Assembly (NCBI RefSeq): GCF_000165125.1
Contig: NZ_AEIU01000067.1
Location: 1 to 43,202 of the forward strand
DNA: 43,202 nt
Source: Vibrio caribbeanicus ATCC BAA-2122
Lineage (GTDB): Bacteria > Pseudomonadota > Gammaproteobacteria > Enterobacterales > Vibrionaceae
Direction of reading: 5' to 3'
In this document: in pieces, positions 1 through 8,151 of the stretch
Layout: the number at the start of each line of letters is the position of its first letter
Position numbering within the stretch: the stretch's first letter is position 1
Position numbers and translations under genes: made by a program
Notes under the pieces: model-generated
Seen by the model: the letters and a program-made list of their open reading frames with translations, nothing else
Told to the model about the DNA's origin: nothing
The model's database searches: none

Positions 1-280
1 TGATCATGTTTTTAACATAGTCAGCGTGTCCTGGACAGTCTACGTGTGCGTAGTGACGAGTTGGAGTGTCGTACTCAACGTGAGATGTAGCGATTGTGAT
101 ACCGCGCTCACGCTCTTCTGGAGCGTTATCGATAGATGCGAAGTCTTTCGCTTCACCGCCGTACACTTTAGCAAGTGTTGTACAGATTGCAGCAGTTAGA
201 GTTGTTTTACCGTGGTCAACGTGGCCGATAGTACCAACGTTTACGTGCGGTTTAGTACGTTCAAATTTTTCTTTAGACAC
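1..280 (-). CDS. tuf: Elongation factor Tu, N-terminal part (cut by window edge)
   Basis: EF-Tu brings aminoacyl-tRNA to the ribosomal A site as a GTP complex. About 93 N-terminal residues are visible, beginning V(M)[26 protein letters not shown]. They contain the P-loop GHVDHGKT, the switch I region ending RGITI, and the G3 motif DCPGH. The start is GTG at 278-280, preceded by a strong AGGAAGGA ribosome binding site. The gene lies 155 bp downstream of fusA on the same strand, so this is the str-operon copy (tufA position). The rest of the gene is outside the window. Identity is certain; the a/b label is inferred from position only. Confidence 0.97.
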   Translation of the reverse strand, partial: MSKEKFERTKPHVNVGTIGHVDHGKTTLTAAICTTLAKVYGGEAKDFASIDNAPEERERGITIATSHVEYDTPTRHYAHVDCPGHADYVKNMI

Positions 281-346
281 GATCGTGTTCCTTCCTAGTT
301 ATGATTCGCCACGATCCGAATTGATCGAGACGCGCCAGAAATTGCT

Positions 347-375
347 ATTTTATGCGCCAACGTCAGTCAGCGCAA
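347..375 (-). promoter_or_regulatory. Possible internal tuf promoter in the fusA-tuf gap
   Basis: On the minus strand TTGCGC (370-375) and TAAAAT (347-352) are separated by exactly 17 bp and lie about 65 bp upstream of the tuf GTG. The fusA-tuf gap (281-435) also holds a short hairpin, CGATC..GATCG, just before the tuf ribosome binding site. The hexamers are a moderate sigma70 match. A dedicated tuf promoter would allow EF-Tu to exceed EF-G, which cells need, but activity is inferred. Confidence 0.45.
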
Positions 376-435
376 TATTTGGACGCATTGATCTTTTAAA
401 AAAGCGAGACTTTTTTTAAGATCGAAGCATTTTGT

Positions 436-2535
436 TTAATAACCTCGGTCTGCAATGATTTTTTCTGCGAAGTTTTTAGGCACTTCAGCGTACTCATTAA
501 ACTCCATAGAATAAGACGCACGGCCTTGAGTTGCAGAACGCAGGTCTGTGGCGTACCCAAACATCTCAGATAATGGAACCTGGGCACGGATGATCTTAAT
601 CCCAGCCACACCATCGTCCATACCTTCGATCATGCCACGACGGCGATTCAGGTCACCCACAACATCCCCCATCCAATCTTCAGGGGTAGTTACTTCAACA
701 TTCATCATTGGTTCAAGAAGAACGGGTTGTGCTTCCAAAGAACCTTTTTTGAATGCCATAGAACCAGCGATTTTAAACGCCATCTCATTCGAATCGACAT
801 CATGGTATGAACCATCAAATAACGTTGCCTTAATATCTAGTACGGGGTAACCCGCCAAGACACCGCTATTCATTTGCTCCTCGATACCTTTCGCTACCGA
901 GCTGATGTATTCTTTTGGAACAACACCGCCCACGATTTCGTCTACAAAAACAAAGCCTTCGCCTGGTTCTGAAGGTTCAAGCTTGATCCATACGTGACCA
1001 TATTGACCTCGACCACCAGATTGGCGTACAAACTTACCTTCGACTTCCGCGTTACCACGAATCGTCTCTCGGTACGCTACCTGAGGTTTACCGACATTAC
1101 AGTCAACGCTGAATTCACGCTTCATGCGATCAACAATGATATCTAAATGAAGCTCACCCATGCCAGAGATCAATGTCTGGCCTGTTTCATCATCTGTTTC
1201 TACACGGAATGACGGATCTTCTGCTGCTAGTTTACCCAGTGCAATACCCATCTTCTCCTGATCAGCTACTGAACGAGGTTCAACCGCAATTTGAATCACT
1301 GGATCCGGAAATTCCATTCGCTCTAAGATAACCTTATGGTTTTGGTCACATAAAGTATCCCCTGTTGTTACGTCCTTAAGGCCGATTGCCGCTGCAATAT
1401 CGCCTGCACGAACTTCCTTGATCTCATCGCGCTTATTTGAGTGCATCTGCACAATTCGTCCAAATCGCTCTTTTTTCTGCTTGACCGAGTTGTAAACAGC
1501 ATCGCCAGAATTAACCACTCCAGAATAAACTCGCATAAATGTCAAAGTGCCGACAAACGGGTCTGTTGCGATTTTAAATGCAAGGGCAGAAAACGGTTCA
1601 TTATCATCCGCATGACGTTCTACCTCATTGTCACTATCATCGACACCTTTGATAGCAGGAACATCTACAGGCGAAGGCAAATATTCAACCACAGCATCTA
1701 GTACTGCTTGAACACCTTTATTTTTAAAGGCGCTACCACAAGTAGCGAGCACAATTTCGTTATTTAACGTACGAGTTCGTAGTGCTTGTTTGATCTCAGC
1801 TTCGGTCAGTTCACCTTCTTCAAGATACTTATCCATTAACTCTTCAGAAGCCTCTGCCGCAGCTTCAACAAGATTCATGCGATACTCTTCTGCTAATTCA
1901 AGCATATCACTTGGAATATCTTCGTAAGTAAAGGTGGTACCCTGATCAGCCTCATTCCAGTTGATCGCCTTCATTTTGATAAGGTCAATAACACCTTTGA
2001 AGTCATCTTCAGCACCAATATTTAGTTGGATAGGAACTGGGTTGGCACCGAGGCGATTTTTGATCTGGTCAACAACACGTAAAAAGTCGGCCCCTGCACG
2101 GTCCATTTTGTTGACAAATACCATTCTAGGTACGTGATATTTATCTGCTTGACGCCATACAGTTTCAGATTGAGGTTCAACACCAGAGGCTCCACAAAAT
2201 ACAACGACAGCTCCATCGAGCACGCGGAGAGAACGCTCAACTTCAATAGTGAAGTCTACGTGTCCGGGAGTGTCTATGATATTAATGCGATGGTCTTGAA
2301 ATTGTGCTTCCATACCGCGCCAGAATGTAGTTGTCGCAGCAGAAGTAATGGTAATTCCACGCTCTTGCTCTTGCTCCATCCAATCCATGGTTGCAGCACC
2401 GTCATGAACCTCACCAATTTTGTGAGAAAGACCAGTGTAGAAAAGAATGCGTTCACTTGTGGTGGTTTTGCCAGCGTCTACGTGAGCGACAATACCAATG
2501 TTACGATAGCGCTCAATAGGTGTTTTACGGGCCAC
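436..2535 (-). CDS. fusA: Elongation factor G
   Basis: EF-G is the translocation GTPase and also splits post-termination ribosomes together with RRF. The 699-residue product is a normal length for the family. The P-loop AHVDAGKT is at residues 17-24, switch I ends in RGITI, G3 is DTPGH (about residue 90) and G4 is NKMD (about 142). The C-terminal domains IV and V are complete, including the GGRGQYGHV segment. The start is GTG at 2533-2535 with GAGGATT upstream. It is the third gene of the str operon, 141 bp after rpsG, and that gap contains two strong hairpins. No frameshift or domain loss is seen. Confidence 0.98.
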   Translation of the reverse strand: MARKTPIERYRNIGIVAHVDAGKTTTSERILFYTGLSHKIGEVHDGAATMDWMEQEQERGITITSAATTTFWRGMEAQFQDHRINIIDTPGHVDFTIEVERSLRVLDGAVVVFCGASGVEPQSETVWRQADKYHVPRMVFVNKMDRAGADFLRVVDQIKNRLGANPVPIQLNIGAEDDFKGVIDLIKMKAINWNEADQGTTFTYEDIPSDMLELAEEYRMNLVEAAAEASEELMDKYLEEGELTEAEIKQALRTRTLNNEIVLATCGSAFKNKGVQAVLDAVVEYLPSPVDVPAIKGVDDSDNEVERHADDNEPFSALAFKIATDPFVGTLTFMRVYSGVVNSGDAVYNSVKQKKERFGRIVQMHSNKRDEIKEVRAGDIAAAIGLKDVTTGDTLCDQNHKVILERMEFPDPVIQIAVEPRSVADQEKMGIALGKLAAEDPSFRVETDDETGQTLISGMGELHLDIIVDRMKREFSVDCNVGKPQVAYRETIRGNAEVEGKFVRQSGGRGQYGHVWIKLEPSEPGEGFVFVDEIVGGVVPKEYISSVAKGIEEQMNSGVLAGYPVLDIKATLFDGSYHDVDSNEMAFKIAGSMAFKKGSLEAQPVLLEPMMNVEVTTPEDWMGDVVGDLNRRRGMIEGMDDGVAGIKIIRAQVPLSEMFGYATDLRSATQGRASYSMEFNEYAEVPKNFAEKIIADRGY

Positions 2536-2556
2536 TATTGAATCCTCTTTGCATTA

Positions 2557-2617
2557 GGGACTATTGCTATTTTCAGTTTGATGATTTTTACCATCTCCTA
2601 AAAATAGCAATAGTTCC
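2557..2617 (-). other. Long hairpin immediately upstream of fusA
   Basis: Arms at about 2557-2573 (GGGACTATTGCTATTTT on the plus strand) and 2601-2617 (its complement with one extra base) form a stem of about 16 bp with a single bulge and a 27-nt loop. It sits only about 10 nt from the fusA ribosome binding site on the mRNA. No U-run follows it, so it is not an intrinsic terminator. A translational or RNA-processing role is inferred. Confidence 0.6.
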
Positions 2618-2641
2618 TACGCTTGCACATAGGAACTAAAC

Positions 2642-2669
2642 ACATGCCGTGAAAGAATTCACGGCATGT
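2642..2669 (-). other. Perfect hairpin just downstream of rpsG
   Basis: Two 12-bp perfect arms (ACATGCCGTGAA and TTCACGGCATGT) enclose a 4-nt loop, starting 7 nt after the rpsG stop codon. No U-tract follows in the direction of transcription, so read-through into fusA is expected. It could stabilise the rpsL-rpsG part of the mRNA or be a partial stop. The structure is seen directly; the function is inferred. Confidence 0.65.
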
Positions 2670-2676
2670 AAAGGTA

Positions 2677-3147
2677 TTACCAACGGTAATGAGCGAATGC
2701 TTTGTTAGCATCAGCCATACGGTGAACGTCTTCACGTTTCTTAACCGCAGTACCTTTGTTCTCAGACGCATCAAGCATTTCTGCTGCAAGACGCTGAGCC
2801 ATAGATTTTTCACCACGCTTACGCGCAGCTTCAACCAACCAACGCATAGCTAGCGCGTTACGACGAACCGGACGCACTTCTACAGGAACTTGGTAAGTTG
2901 AACCACCTACACGGCGAGATTTAACCTCTACCGCTGGGCGAACATTTTCAAGAGCTTCTTCAAATACAGCTAAGTGATCTTTACCAGATTTCTCAGCCAT
3001 AGCATCTAGTGCAGTGTATACGATTTTCTCTGCAGTAGATTTCTTACCGTCAACCATTAGGATGTTGACGAATTTTGCCAGCAATTCAGATTTGAACTTC
3101 GGATCTGGAAGGATCTTACGCTGACCAATGACGCGACGACGTGGCAT
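2677..3147 (-). CDS. rpsG: 30S ribosomal protein S7
   Basis: S7 nucleates assembly of the head of the 30S subunit by binding the 3' major domain of 16S rRNA, and contacts tRNA at the E site. The 156-residue protein begins [28 protein letters not shown] and contains the conserved core [13 protein letters not shown] and the [14 protein letters not shown] helix. It ends after HYRW without the C-terminal extension found in E. coli K-12 S7. It is second in the str operon, 118 bp after rpsL. In E. coli S7 represses its own operon by binding the rpsL-rpsG intergenic RNA, and a hairpin is present at that position here. Confidence 0.98.
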   Translation of the reverse strand: MPRRRVIGQRKILPDPKFKSELLAKFVNILMVDGKKSTAEKIVYTALDAMAEKSGKDHLAVFEEALENVRPAVEVKSRRVGGSTYQVPVEVRPVRRNALAMRWLVEAARKRGEKSMAQRLAAEMLDASENKGTAVKKREDVHRMADANKAFAHYRW

Positions 3148-3236
3148 GGAATTATCTCCGTTGTCTTATTCTTCAGGTTATCCAAAACTTTTCAGTTTCT
3201 TCAAAAATTAAAATTTAATTTTAGTGTTTGGCCTTA

Positions 3237-3643
<407 letters not shown>

Positions 3644-3688
3644 CTAGCTCCTGATTTACTTGAAAGTAAGCTTTGTGAAAAATCTATT

Positions 3689-3713
3689 CCCTGACTAACA
3701 GTCGCAGTCAGGG
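3689..3713 (-). other. Hairpin at the 5' end of the str mRNA leader
   Basis: The arms CCCTGACT and AGTCAGGG (3689-3696 and 3706-3713) form a perfect 8-bp stem with a 9-nt loop. The structure begins only a few nucleotides after the expected transcription start of the str promoter and about 50 nt before rpsL. No U-run follows it. It may protect the 5' end of the mRNA or be a regulatory leader element. Confidence 0.55.
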
Positions 3714-3720
3714 ACGCAAA

Positions 3721-3749
3721 ATTCTATTTTTTAGTGCTCTGGCTGTCAA
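3721..3749 (-). promoter_or_regulatory. str operon promoter (sigma70 type)
   Basis: On the minus strand a perfect TTGACA (3744-3749) is followed after 17 bp by TAGAAT (3721-3726). A GC-containing discriminator (GCGTCCC) comes next, about 85 bp upstream of rpsL. This is the strongest promoter-like sequence in this part of the window. GC-rich discriminators are typical of promoters under ppGpp/DksA control, which suits a ribosomal protein operon, but that control is inferred. Confidence 0.85.
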
Positions 3750-3816
3750 GAAATATACGGATCTTTTTTAGCCATCTTGGTAAAAAACAATCCATGACAT
3801 CAAAGTTGGGCAAGTT

Positions 3817-4092
3817 TTAAGGCCATGTGATGATATTTGAATGCTGTTCAGTCAATTCAACAAAGCCATCATAATTAATCGTTTTCGTTGTCTTGCTCAT
3901 TTTCGTCTTACAGCCTCTGGCCATAACATCGGCATCAAGTACATAAACCTTGATATCTCTCAACATGTCATACATCTTGTGTCCAGAAATCGCTGCATAG
4001 ATAGCATCTTCAACCAGTAACATAGCGTCGTGAGAAGCATCAAAGCCAGTAACAAGTTCTAATGAATGAAGGGATTTAATGATATAAAGCAT
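3817..4092 (-). CDS. tusB: TusB, sulfur relay protein
   Basis: TusB is the small subunit of the TusBCD hetero-hexamer, which passes sulfur from TusA to TusE for 2-thiouridine formation at U34 of tRNA-Lys, -Glu and -Gln. I start it at the ATG at 4090-4092 (MLYIIKSLHSLE), giving 91 residues. A longer reading from 4173 would overlap tusC and add an unrelated basic leader. The fold pattern is a short DsrH-like alpha/beta protein with DAMLLVEDAIYAAI and DVMARG. It is the last gene of the yheO-tusDCB unit, 7 bp after tusC. Confidence 0.9.
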   Translation of the reverse strand: MLYIIKSLHSLELVTGFDASHDAMLLVEDAIYAAISGHKMYDMLRDIKVYVLDADVMARGCKTKMSKTTKTINYDGFVELTEQHSNIITWP

Positions 4093-4099
4093 AGTAAAC

Positions 4100-4456
4100 C
4101 TAGAATGTGAGAACTTTATCTGCATCGTGCAATTGATTCGACAGCGCCGCCGAATCAAGAAGTTGCCCGCCAATTAAAAGGTCAGCTAACACTAACCCTC
4201 GTTCTTTCATCGAAGATTCACAAATATAAATAGACTCAATATCATATAATTCCATTAACTTGAACGACGGGGCATAGCCCTTACTTAAAATTTGCTGAGT
4301 CTCTTGATCCTTGAGTAATTGATACACACCATCACCCAAAAATATGACTCGAATGTCCTCACAATATGCAGAGGCGGCCAACAAAGCATCCAACCCCTCT
4401 CGACCAGATGATGTCGAATGTGGAGCAGAACAAAATACGTACGTTAGTGATGTCAA
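4100..4456 (-). CDS. tusC: TusC, sulfur relay protein
   Basis: TusC is the structural middle subunit of TusBCD and belongs to the DsrEF family. The 118-residue protein has the family pattern of a first beta strand followed by [13 protein letters not shown], the [15 protein letters not shown] strand-helix, and SMKERGL near the C-terminus. It does not need a catalytic cysteine in this complex. The start codon overlaps the tusD stop by 4 nt, which indicates translational coupling and explains equal subunit supply. Confidence 0.93.
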   Translation of the reverse strand: MTSLTYVFCSAPHSTSSGREGLDALLAASAYCEDIRVIFLGDGVYQLLKDQETQQILSKGYAPSFKLMELYDIESIYICESSMKERGLVLADLLIGGQLLDSAALSNQLHDADKVLTF

Positions 4457-4848
4457 AATTGAACCACCCTATCTTGGACTAACATCGCTTCAGCTAGGCT
4501 ACCTAAACCGGCTTGTTCAAACCCTGCTGCAAGATTGTGGCCATCTAGGCCATGTAAAGAAGATTCCTCTTCACTCAGTATACCGCGACGTAATGCGGCA
4601 GCAACGCAGGTCTCTAAACGAACGCCATGTTCTTTGGCAAGCCTCTGCCAACCTTTTACCAAATCAAACTCATCGTTTGCTGGAACAGTCAAAGCACTGC
4701 CATTAGTAACACCTTCTTTATAGAAGAAAACGCTGACTAACGTATGACCTCTGGCGACGAGAGCATTGGCAAATTGATAAGCATTGCGTGCAGATTGACC
4801 ACCATAGACTGAGCCATTCACAACGAGCGTATAGGTTAGCCTATTCAT
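4453..4848 (-). CDS. tusD: TusD, sulfurtransferase subunit
   Basis: TusD carries the active-site cysteine of the TusBCD complex, which accepts persulfide sulfur from TusA and hands it to TusE. The 131-residue sequence begins [30 protein letters not shown], characteristic of the DsrE family. The likely catalytic residue is Cys81 in [14 protein letters not shown], matching the conserved cysteine of E. coli TusD. It overlaps both neighbours by 4 nt (yheO upstream, tusC downstream), so the four genes form one tightly coupled operon. Confidence 0.95.
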   Translation of the reverse strand: MNRLTYTLVVNGSVYGGQSARNAYQFANALVARGHTLVSVFFYKEGVTNGSALTVPANDEFDLVKGWQRLAKEHGVRLETCVAAALRRGILSEEESSLHGLDGHNLAAGFEQAGLGSLAEAMLVQDRVVQF

Positions 4849-5567
4849 TTATCATCATCCTCAACTTTCCGTTGCCTGATATACAAATACACGGTGTGCT
4901 TAGAAATATTTAATCTTTCAGCTACTCGGTTAATGGCATCTTTGATATCAAAAATACCTTTATCAAACAGCTCCATAACAATCTGGCGGTTTTTAGTATT
5001 ATTTGACACTGACTTATCGGCATTAATTTCTTCAATCGTTCTTTCAACGGTTTGATCCACCAACTCCTCTACGTCACTGGCAAAATTAACCGACGATGCA
5101 GCCTCTTTTGCTTCTTCTGTCGGCATAAAAGATTGTAAAACCTGTGAAAATGGTGCATCTAAATTAACATTGACACACAGTAAGCCAATCACACGATTGT
5201 TGCCATTTCGAATTGCGACGGTAATAGACTTCATAAGCACACCGCCCTTCGCTCGGGAAAAATAGGAACGGGAAAAATTTCGTTCTGAACCCTCAATATC
5301 TTGCAACATTTTCAAAGCAAGGTCTGTAATAGGAGACCCGACTTGCCGTCCCGTATTTTCTCCATTAGCAATCTTAATCGCAGAGGTGTTTAAATCTTCA
5401 AGTGAATGAAGCACTATTTCACAAAATGGACCGATCAGACTGGCGATACCATCGACGACCGCCTCATAGGACCTAAGAATTATTTTATCATCCTGACTGA
5501 ATGGCATAACATTTACCGACTCAATATCGAGTAACATTTCAGTACTGACACTTTCTGTATTCGTCAC
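4845..5567 (-). CDS. yheO: YheO-type transcriptional regulator
   Basis: This 240-residue protein matches the YheO family: an N-terminal PAS-like domain (about residues 25-135, with [23 protein letters not shown]) and a C-terminal HTH of about 60 residues ([36 protein letters not shown]). The start is GTG at 5565-5567 with GGAAGG upstream. It overlaps tusD by 4 nt, as in E. coli, so it is co-transcribed with the sulfur relay genes. The ligand and targets are unknown to me. Control of its own operon in response to sulfur or tRNA thiolation is only a guess from position. Confidence 0.9.
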   Translation of the reverse strand: MTNTESVSTEMLLDIESVNVMPFSQDDKIILRSYEAVVDGIASLIGPFCEIVLHSLEDLNTSAIKIANGENTGRQVGSPITDLALKMLQDIEGSERNFSRSYFSRAKGGVLMKSITVAIRNGNNRVIGLLCVNVNLDAPFSQVLQSFMPTEEAKEAASSVNFASDVEELVDQTVERTIEEINADKSVSNNTKNRQIVMELFDKGIFDIKDAINRVAERLNISKHTVYLYIRQRKVEDDDK

Positions 5568-5728
5568 TTTTTGTCGCCTTCCAAAGTGAAAATCAATAAA
5601 TTTATCTAAGCTTATCAGAAAATTCTAGCCAAGCATCTAATCACGCTTTTTCTGTTAACATAGCCCATCCTATTTTTGCCAATTCATATAATCAAATAAC
5701 GTCAAGATGCTAGGTTTACATAAACAAA

Positions 5729-5750
5729 AGGCCCGGTCTAAACCGGGCCC
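5729..5750 (-). terminator. Intrinsic terminator after fkpA
   Basis: The GC-rich arms GGCCCGGT (5730-5737) and ACCGGGCC (5742-5749) form an 8-bp stem with a 4-nt loop. On the minus strand it is followed by TTTTGTTT. It lies about 30 nt after the fkpA stop and separates fkpA from the yheO-tus operon. The remaining intergenic DNA (5568-5728) should hold the yheO promoter. TTGGCT and TTAGAT with 17-bp spacing are present on the minus strand, but the match is weak. Confidence 0.88.
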
Positions 5751-5778
5751 CTTAAGATAACGTGGATGAACGCTCGTT

Positions 5779-6558
5779 TTATTGAACGGCTTTTTCTTCC
5801 TCGTTGTCGATTTTAAGTAGCTCAACTTCAAACACAAGTGTTGAATTTGCCGGAATAGTTGGTGTGTCCTGTTCACCATAAGCAAGCTCTGGTGGAATAA
5901 CAAATTTGTATTTAGATCCAACAGACATTAATTGTACACCTTCAGTCCAACCAGGAATCACTCGATTCAATGGGAAGGTGGCTGGCTCTCCGCGATCATA
6001 AGAGCTATCGAACTGAGTGCCGTCAATCAATGTACCTTTATAGTGAACCTGAACTGTGTCAGTATCTTTTGGATGTTCACCTTTTGTCCCTTTCATGACT
6101 TGATATAGTAGGCCCGTATCTGTCTTTTTAACGCCCTCTTCTTTTTCGAAGTTCGCGCGGAAATCATCACCCAATTTTTTCGCTTCGGCTGCTTTCTCTG
6201 TTGCTTTCTTTTGCATCGTATCTGCAACACGCTTATCTAAAGACTCTAAAGCGCTGCGTGTTTGCTCTTCGTCAAGGCTAGGTTTACCTGCAAAAACGTC
6301 TTCGATACCTTGAAGTACCAAATCCTTATTTAAAGTAATACCAATTTCACTTGGTTTCTCTAGGCTGGTACTCAAGTAATTTGCGAAAGAAACACCAATG
6401 GCATAAGCCGCTTTATCATCTTCATTTTTGAAAGAAACCGCTTCTGCCTGCACTTGTTCTGCTTTAGGCGCTGCATCTGTTTTTGTTTCTTCTTTTTGAC
6501 AGCCAGCAGCTAACGCAACCGTCGCGGCAAGCAATGACACTTTAAAAATCGATTTCAT
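5779..6558 (-). CDS. fkpA: FkpA-type FKBP peptidyl-prolyl isomerase, predicted lipoprotein
   Basis: FkpA is an envelope FKBP-type prolyl cis-trans isomerase and chaperone. The 259-residue protein has an N-terminal dimerisation domain (about 40-150, with AYAIGVSFANYL) and a C-terminal FKBP domain (about 150-250). The FKBP hallmarks are VQVHYKGTLIDGTQFDSSYDRGEPATFPLNRVIPGWTEGVQLM and a PPELAYGEQ segment. The leader MKSIFKVSLLAATVALAAGC reads as a lipoprotein signal, with Cys20 followed by Gln, so outer-membrane anchoring is predicted. As I recall, E. coli FkpA has an ordinary signal peptide and is soluble. It has its own terminator, and the gene is divergent from the beta-propeller gene. Confidence 0.92.
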   Translation of the reverse strand: MKSIFKVSLLAATVALAAGCQKEETKTDAAPKAEQVQAEAVSFKNEDDKAAYAIGVSFANYLSTSLEKPSEIGITLNKDLVLQGIEDVFAGKPSLDEEQTRSALESLDKRVADTMQKKATEKAAEAKKLGDDFRANFEKEEGVKKTDTGLLYQVMKGTKGEHPKDTDTVQVHYKGTLIDGTQFDSSYDRGEPATFPLNRVIPGWTEGVQLMSVGSKYKFVIPPELAYGEQDTPTIPANSTLVFEVELLKIDNEEEKAVQ

Positions 6559-6695
6559 TTAATTCTCCAAATAATGGCTAACCATTTGTCTTTGTGCACA
6601 AAGATACATTTTTTTCTGGTGCACACAAGCATGTTGTACCAATATAACCAATATGCCACTTATTTGAACGTAAACGAAGCGGATATTGGGATTTA
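6559..6695. promoter_or_regulatory. Divergent promoter region between fkpA and the beta-propeller gene
   Basis: These 137 bp separate two divergent envelope genes, so both promoters should lie here. A perfect 12-bp palindrome TTTGTGCACAAA is at 6591-6602, and a second GTGCAC lies about 20 bp away. A short inverted repeat AATGG..CCATT overlaps the fkpA leader. On the minus strand TTGTGT and TATCTT are 16 bp apart. I do not recognise a regulator consensus. Confidence 0.4.
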
Positions 6696-7676
6696 ATGCG
6701 TATAATTTTTAACTTAATCTTTATGCTTTTTGTCATTTTTACGTTAAATGGCTGTTTTTTCTCCAACCAAGATGCTCAACGCTGGACGATAGAAGCGAAC
6801 GGCACCACTAGTTTTGCTTTAAGTCGTGATGCACGCTTCGCGCTTATTTATTCAAAAGAGCAGCAGTTGGTATTTTGGGATCTTTACGAGAATTCACAAT
6901 TAGCGTCTCTCGGTCCACAGGATCCAGAAGCAAGTACAGTTTCTAAGATCCGTATTTCCGATAATGGGCGATTTGCCGTCACAGCCACTCAAACTAACTT
7001 TGCAGTGTGGGATTTAGCATGGACGCAAGCTGAAGGTTTGTGGTCAATCTCTGATGGCCTTATTAGAGACATTGATATCGCAAGCAATGGTGACCAAGTC
7101 TTATTGGGCCTATCCAATGGAAAAGCGATCTATGTAAATCTCGCTACAGGTAGAAGATTAGAGTTTCTCGCACATAACGAAAAAATCAATACAGTGGCAC
7201 TCTCTCCAAACGGGCGCTTTGCCCTTACCGGTGGTAATGACTACAAGGCTTACCTCTGGAATACTACAACAGGACAAATATTACGTACATTCGAGCATGG
7301 CCAGCGCATCAATCGAGTGGCTTTGCAAAGAGACGGCAAATACGCGTTGACTTCAGATGGTGGAAATCAAGCCTTCATTTGGGATCTCAACACTGGTGAA
7401 AAGATTGCTCAACTTCGCAGTTACTCACGTCAATTAATTTTTTCCAGTGCTCGCTTCTCTGACGATGGCCGTTATTTAGTAACTGGCACACCCTCAAGCA
7501 GAATCATGGTATGGCGAACCAAAACAGGAAAACAGATCGATGGTTTTGAAGCGGAGCCATTAAAAGATACTCGCCCTCCTCGCGCAGTAGTGTATGATGC
7601 GGCCTTTGATAGCCAAGATCGTGTCGTCTCTGGAACGTCAGCAGGAATGGCTCAAGCTTGGAATGTGGATTATTAA
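6696..7676 (+). CDS. WD40-type beta-propeller lipoprotein, function unknown
   Basis: The 326-residue product starts with a lipoprotein signal (MRIIFNLIFMLFVIFTLNGC, Cys20, then Phe-Phe). The rest is built of degenerate WD40-like repeats of about 40 residues. They recur as FALSRDARFALIYS..LVFWDL, IRISDNGRFAVTAT..FAVWDL, VALSPNGRFALTGG..YLWNT, VALQRDGKYALTSD..FIWDL and ARFSDDGRYLVTGT..MVWRT, which suggests a six- or seven-bladed propeller. Such propellers are usually protein-binding platforms; no catalytic motif is visible. It is followed 2 nt later by slyX, so the two are almost certainly co-transcribed. I recall similar genes beside slyX in other vibrios, but no experimental function. Confidence 0.88.
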   Translation: MRIIFNLIFMLFVIFTLNGCFFSNQDAQRWTIEANGTTSFALSRDARFALIYSKEQQLVFWDLYENSQLASLGPQDPEASTVSKIRISDNGRFAVTATQTNFAVWDLAWTQAEGLWSISDGLIRDIDIASNGDQVLLGLSNGKAIYVNLATGRRLEFLAHNEKINTVALSPNGRFALTGGNDYKAYLWNTTTGQILRTFEHGQRINRVALQRDGKYALTSDGGNQAFIWDLNTGEKIAQLRSYSRQLIFSSARFSDDGRYLVTGTPSSRIMVWRTKTGKQIDGFEAEPLKDTRPPRAVVYDAAFDSQDRVVSGTSAGMAQAWNVDY

Positions 7677-7678
7677 TC

Positions 7679-7909
7679 ATGAACGAAAATGAACTGGGGA
7701 AGCTAGAAAGTCGTGTGAATGACTTAGAATGTCAATTGGCTTTCCAAGAGCAAACCATCGAAGAGTTAAATCAAGCAATAACACAGCAGCAGCTTTTGAT
7801 TTCTAAGATGCAAGATCAAATGAAATACGTGGTTGGTAAGATGAAGAACTTAGATAGCTCTCACCTTACTTCTGATCCTGCCAAAGAGCCGCCACCACCT
7901 CATTACTAA
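7679..7909 (+). CDS. slyX: SlyX family coiled-coil protein
   Basis: A 76-residue protein, almost entirely heptad-patterned helix (LESRVNDLECQLAFQEQTIEELNQAITQQQLLISKMQDQMKYVV), ending in a Pro-rich tail PPPPHY typical of SlyX. The ATG at 7679 is preferred over an upstream in-frame ATG that lies inside the propeller gene. The role of SlyX is not known; in E. coli it lies near fkpA and slyD. It overlaps nothing but ends only 2 bp before the convergent yjeT gene, and no terminator is visible between them. Confidence 0.92.
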   Translation: MNENELGKLESRVNDLECQLAFQEQTIEELNQAITQQQLLISKMQDQMKYVVGKMKNLDSSHLTSDPAKEPPPPHY

Positions 7910-7911
7910 AG

Positions 7912-8097
7912 CTATGCGAGCATAAACACAATAACCATGCCTGTTACAACCAAGCATCCACCCACTCTGCGCAACTGGTTGTCAGGCTGTTGACTCAATT
8001 GAGCCACCATATGTCTCCAGCCATTAGGGGCTATCATTGGACCTAGACCCTCAACAATCAGCACAATGCCTAGCGCTAAAAAAAGACTATCTATCAT
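7912..8097 (-). CDS. yjeT: DUF2065 (YjeT-like) small membrane protein
   Basis: A 61-residue protein with two hydrophobic helices (about residues 3-22 and 43-60) separated by a short polar loop NGWRHMVAQLSQQPDNQLRRVGG. This is the DUF2065 pattern. The gene lies directly after hflC, as yjeT does in E. coli. A clear intrinsic terminator (8111-8134) lies between hflC and this gene, so its expression needs read-through or its own promoter. The function is unknown; a link to the HflKC complex is suggested only by position. Confidence 0.85.
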   Translation of the reverse strand: MIDSLFLALGIVLIVEGLGPMIAPNGWRHMVAQLSQQPDNQLRRVGGCLVVTGMVIVFMLA

Positions 8098-8110
8098 TAC
8101 TTCTTCCGAT

Positions 8111-8134
8111 AAAAAGGGCTCCCGAAGGAGCCCT
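8111..8134 (-). terminator. Intrinsic terminator between hflC and yjeT
   Basis: The arms AGGGCTCC (8115-8122) and GGAGCCCT (8127-8134) enclose a tetraloop that reads TTCG on the minus strand, followed by TTTTT. This is a textbook rho-independent terminator placed about 17 nt after the hflC stop codon. Confidence 0.92.
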
Positions 8135-8151
8135 AATGAACAGTATATCTA

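Noticed and set aside
2642-2669. Perfect hairpin after rpsG as an intrinsic terminator
   Set aside because: No U-tract on the minus strand, and fusA downstream must be expressed from the same operon.
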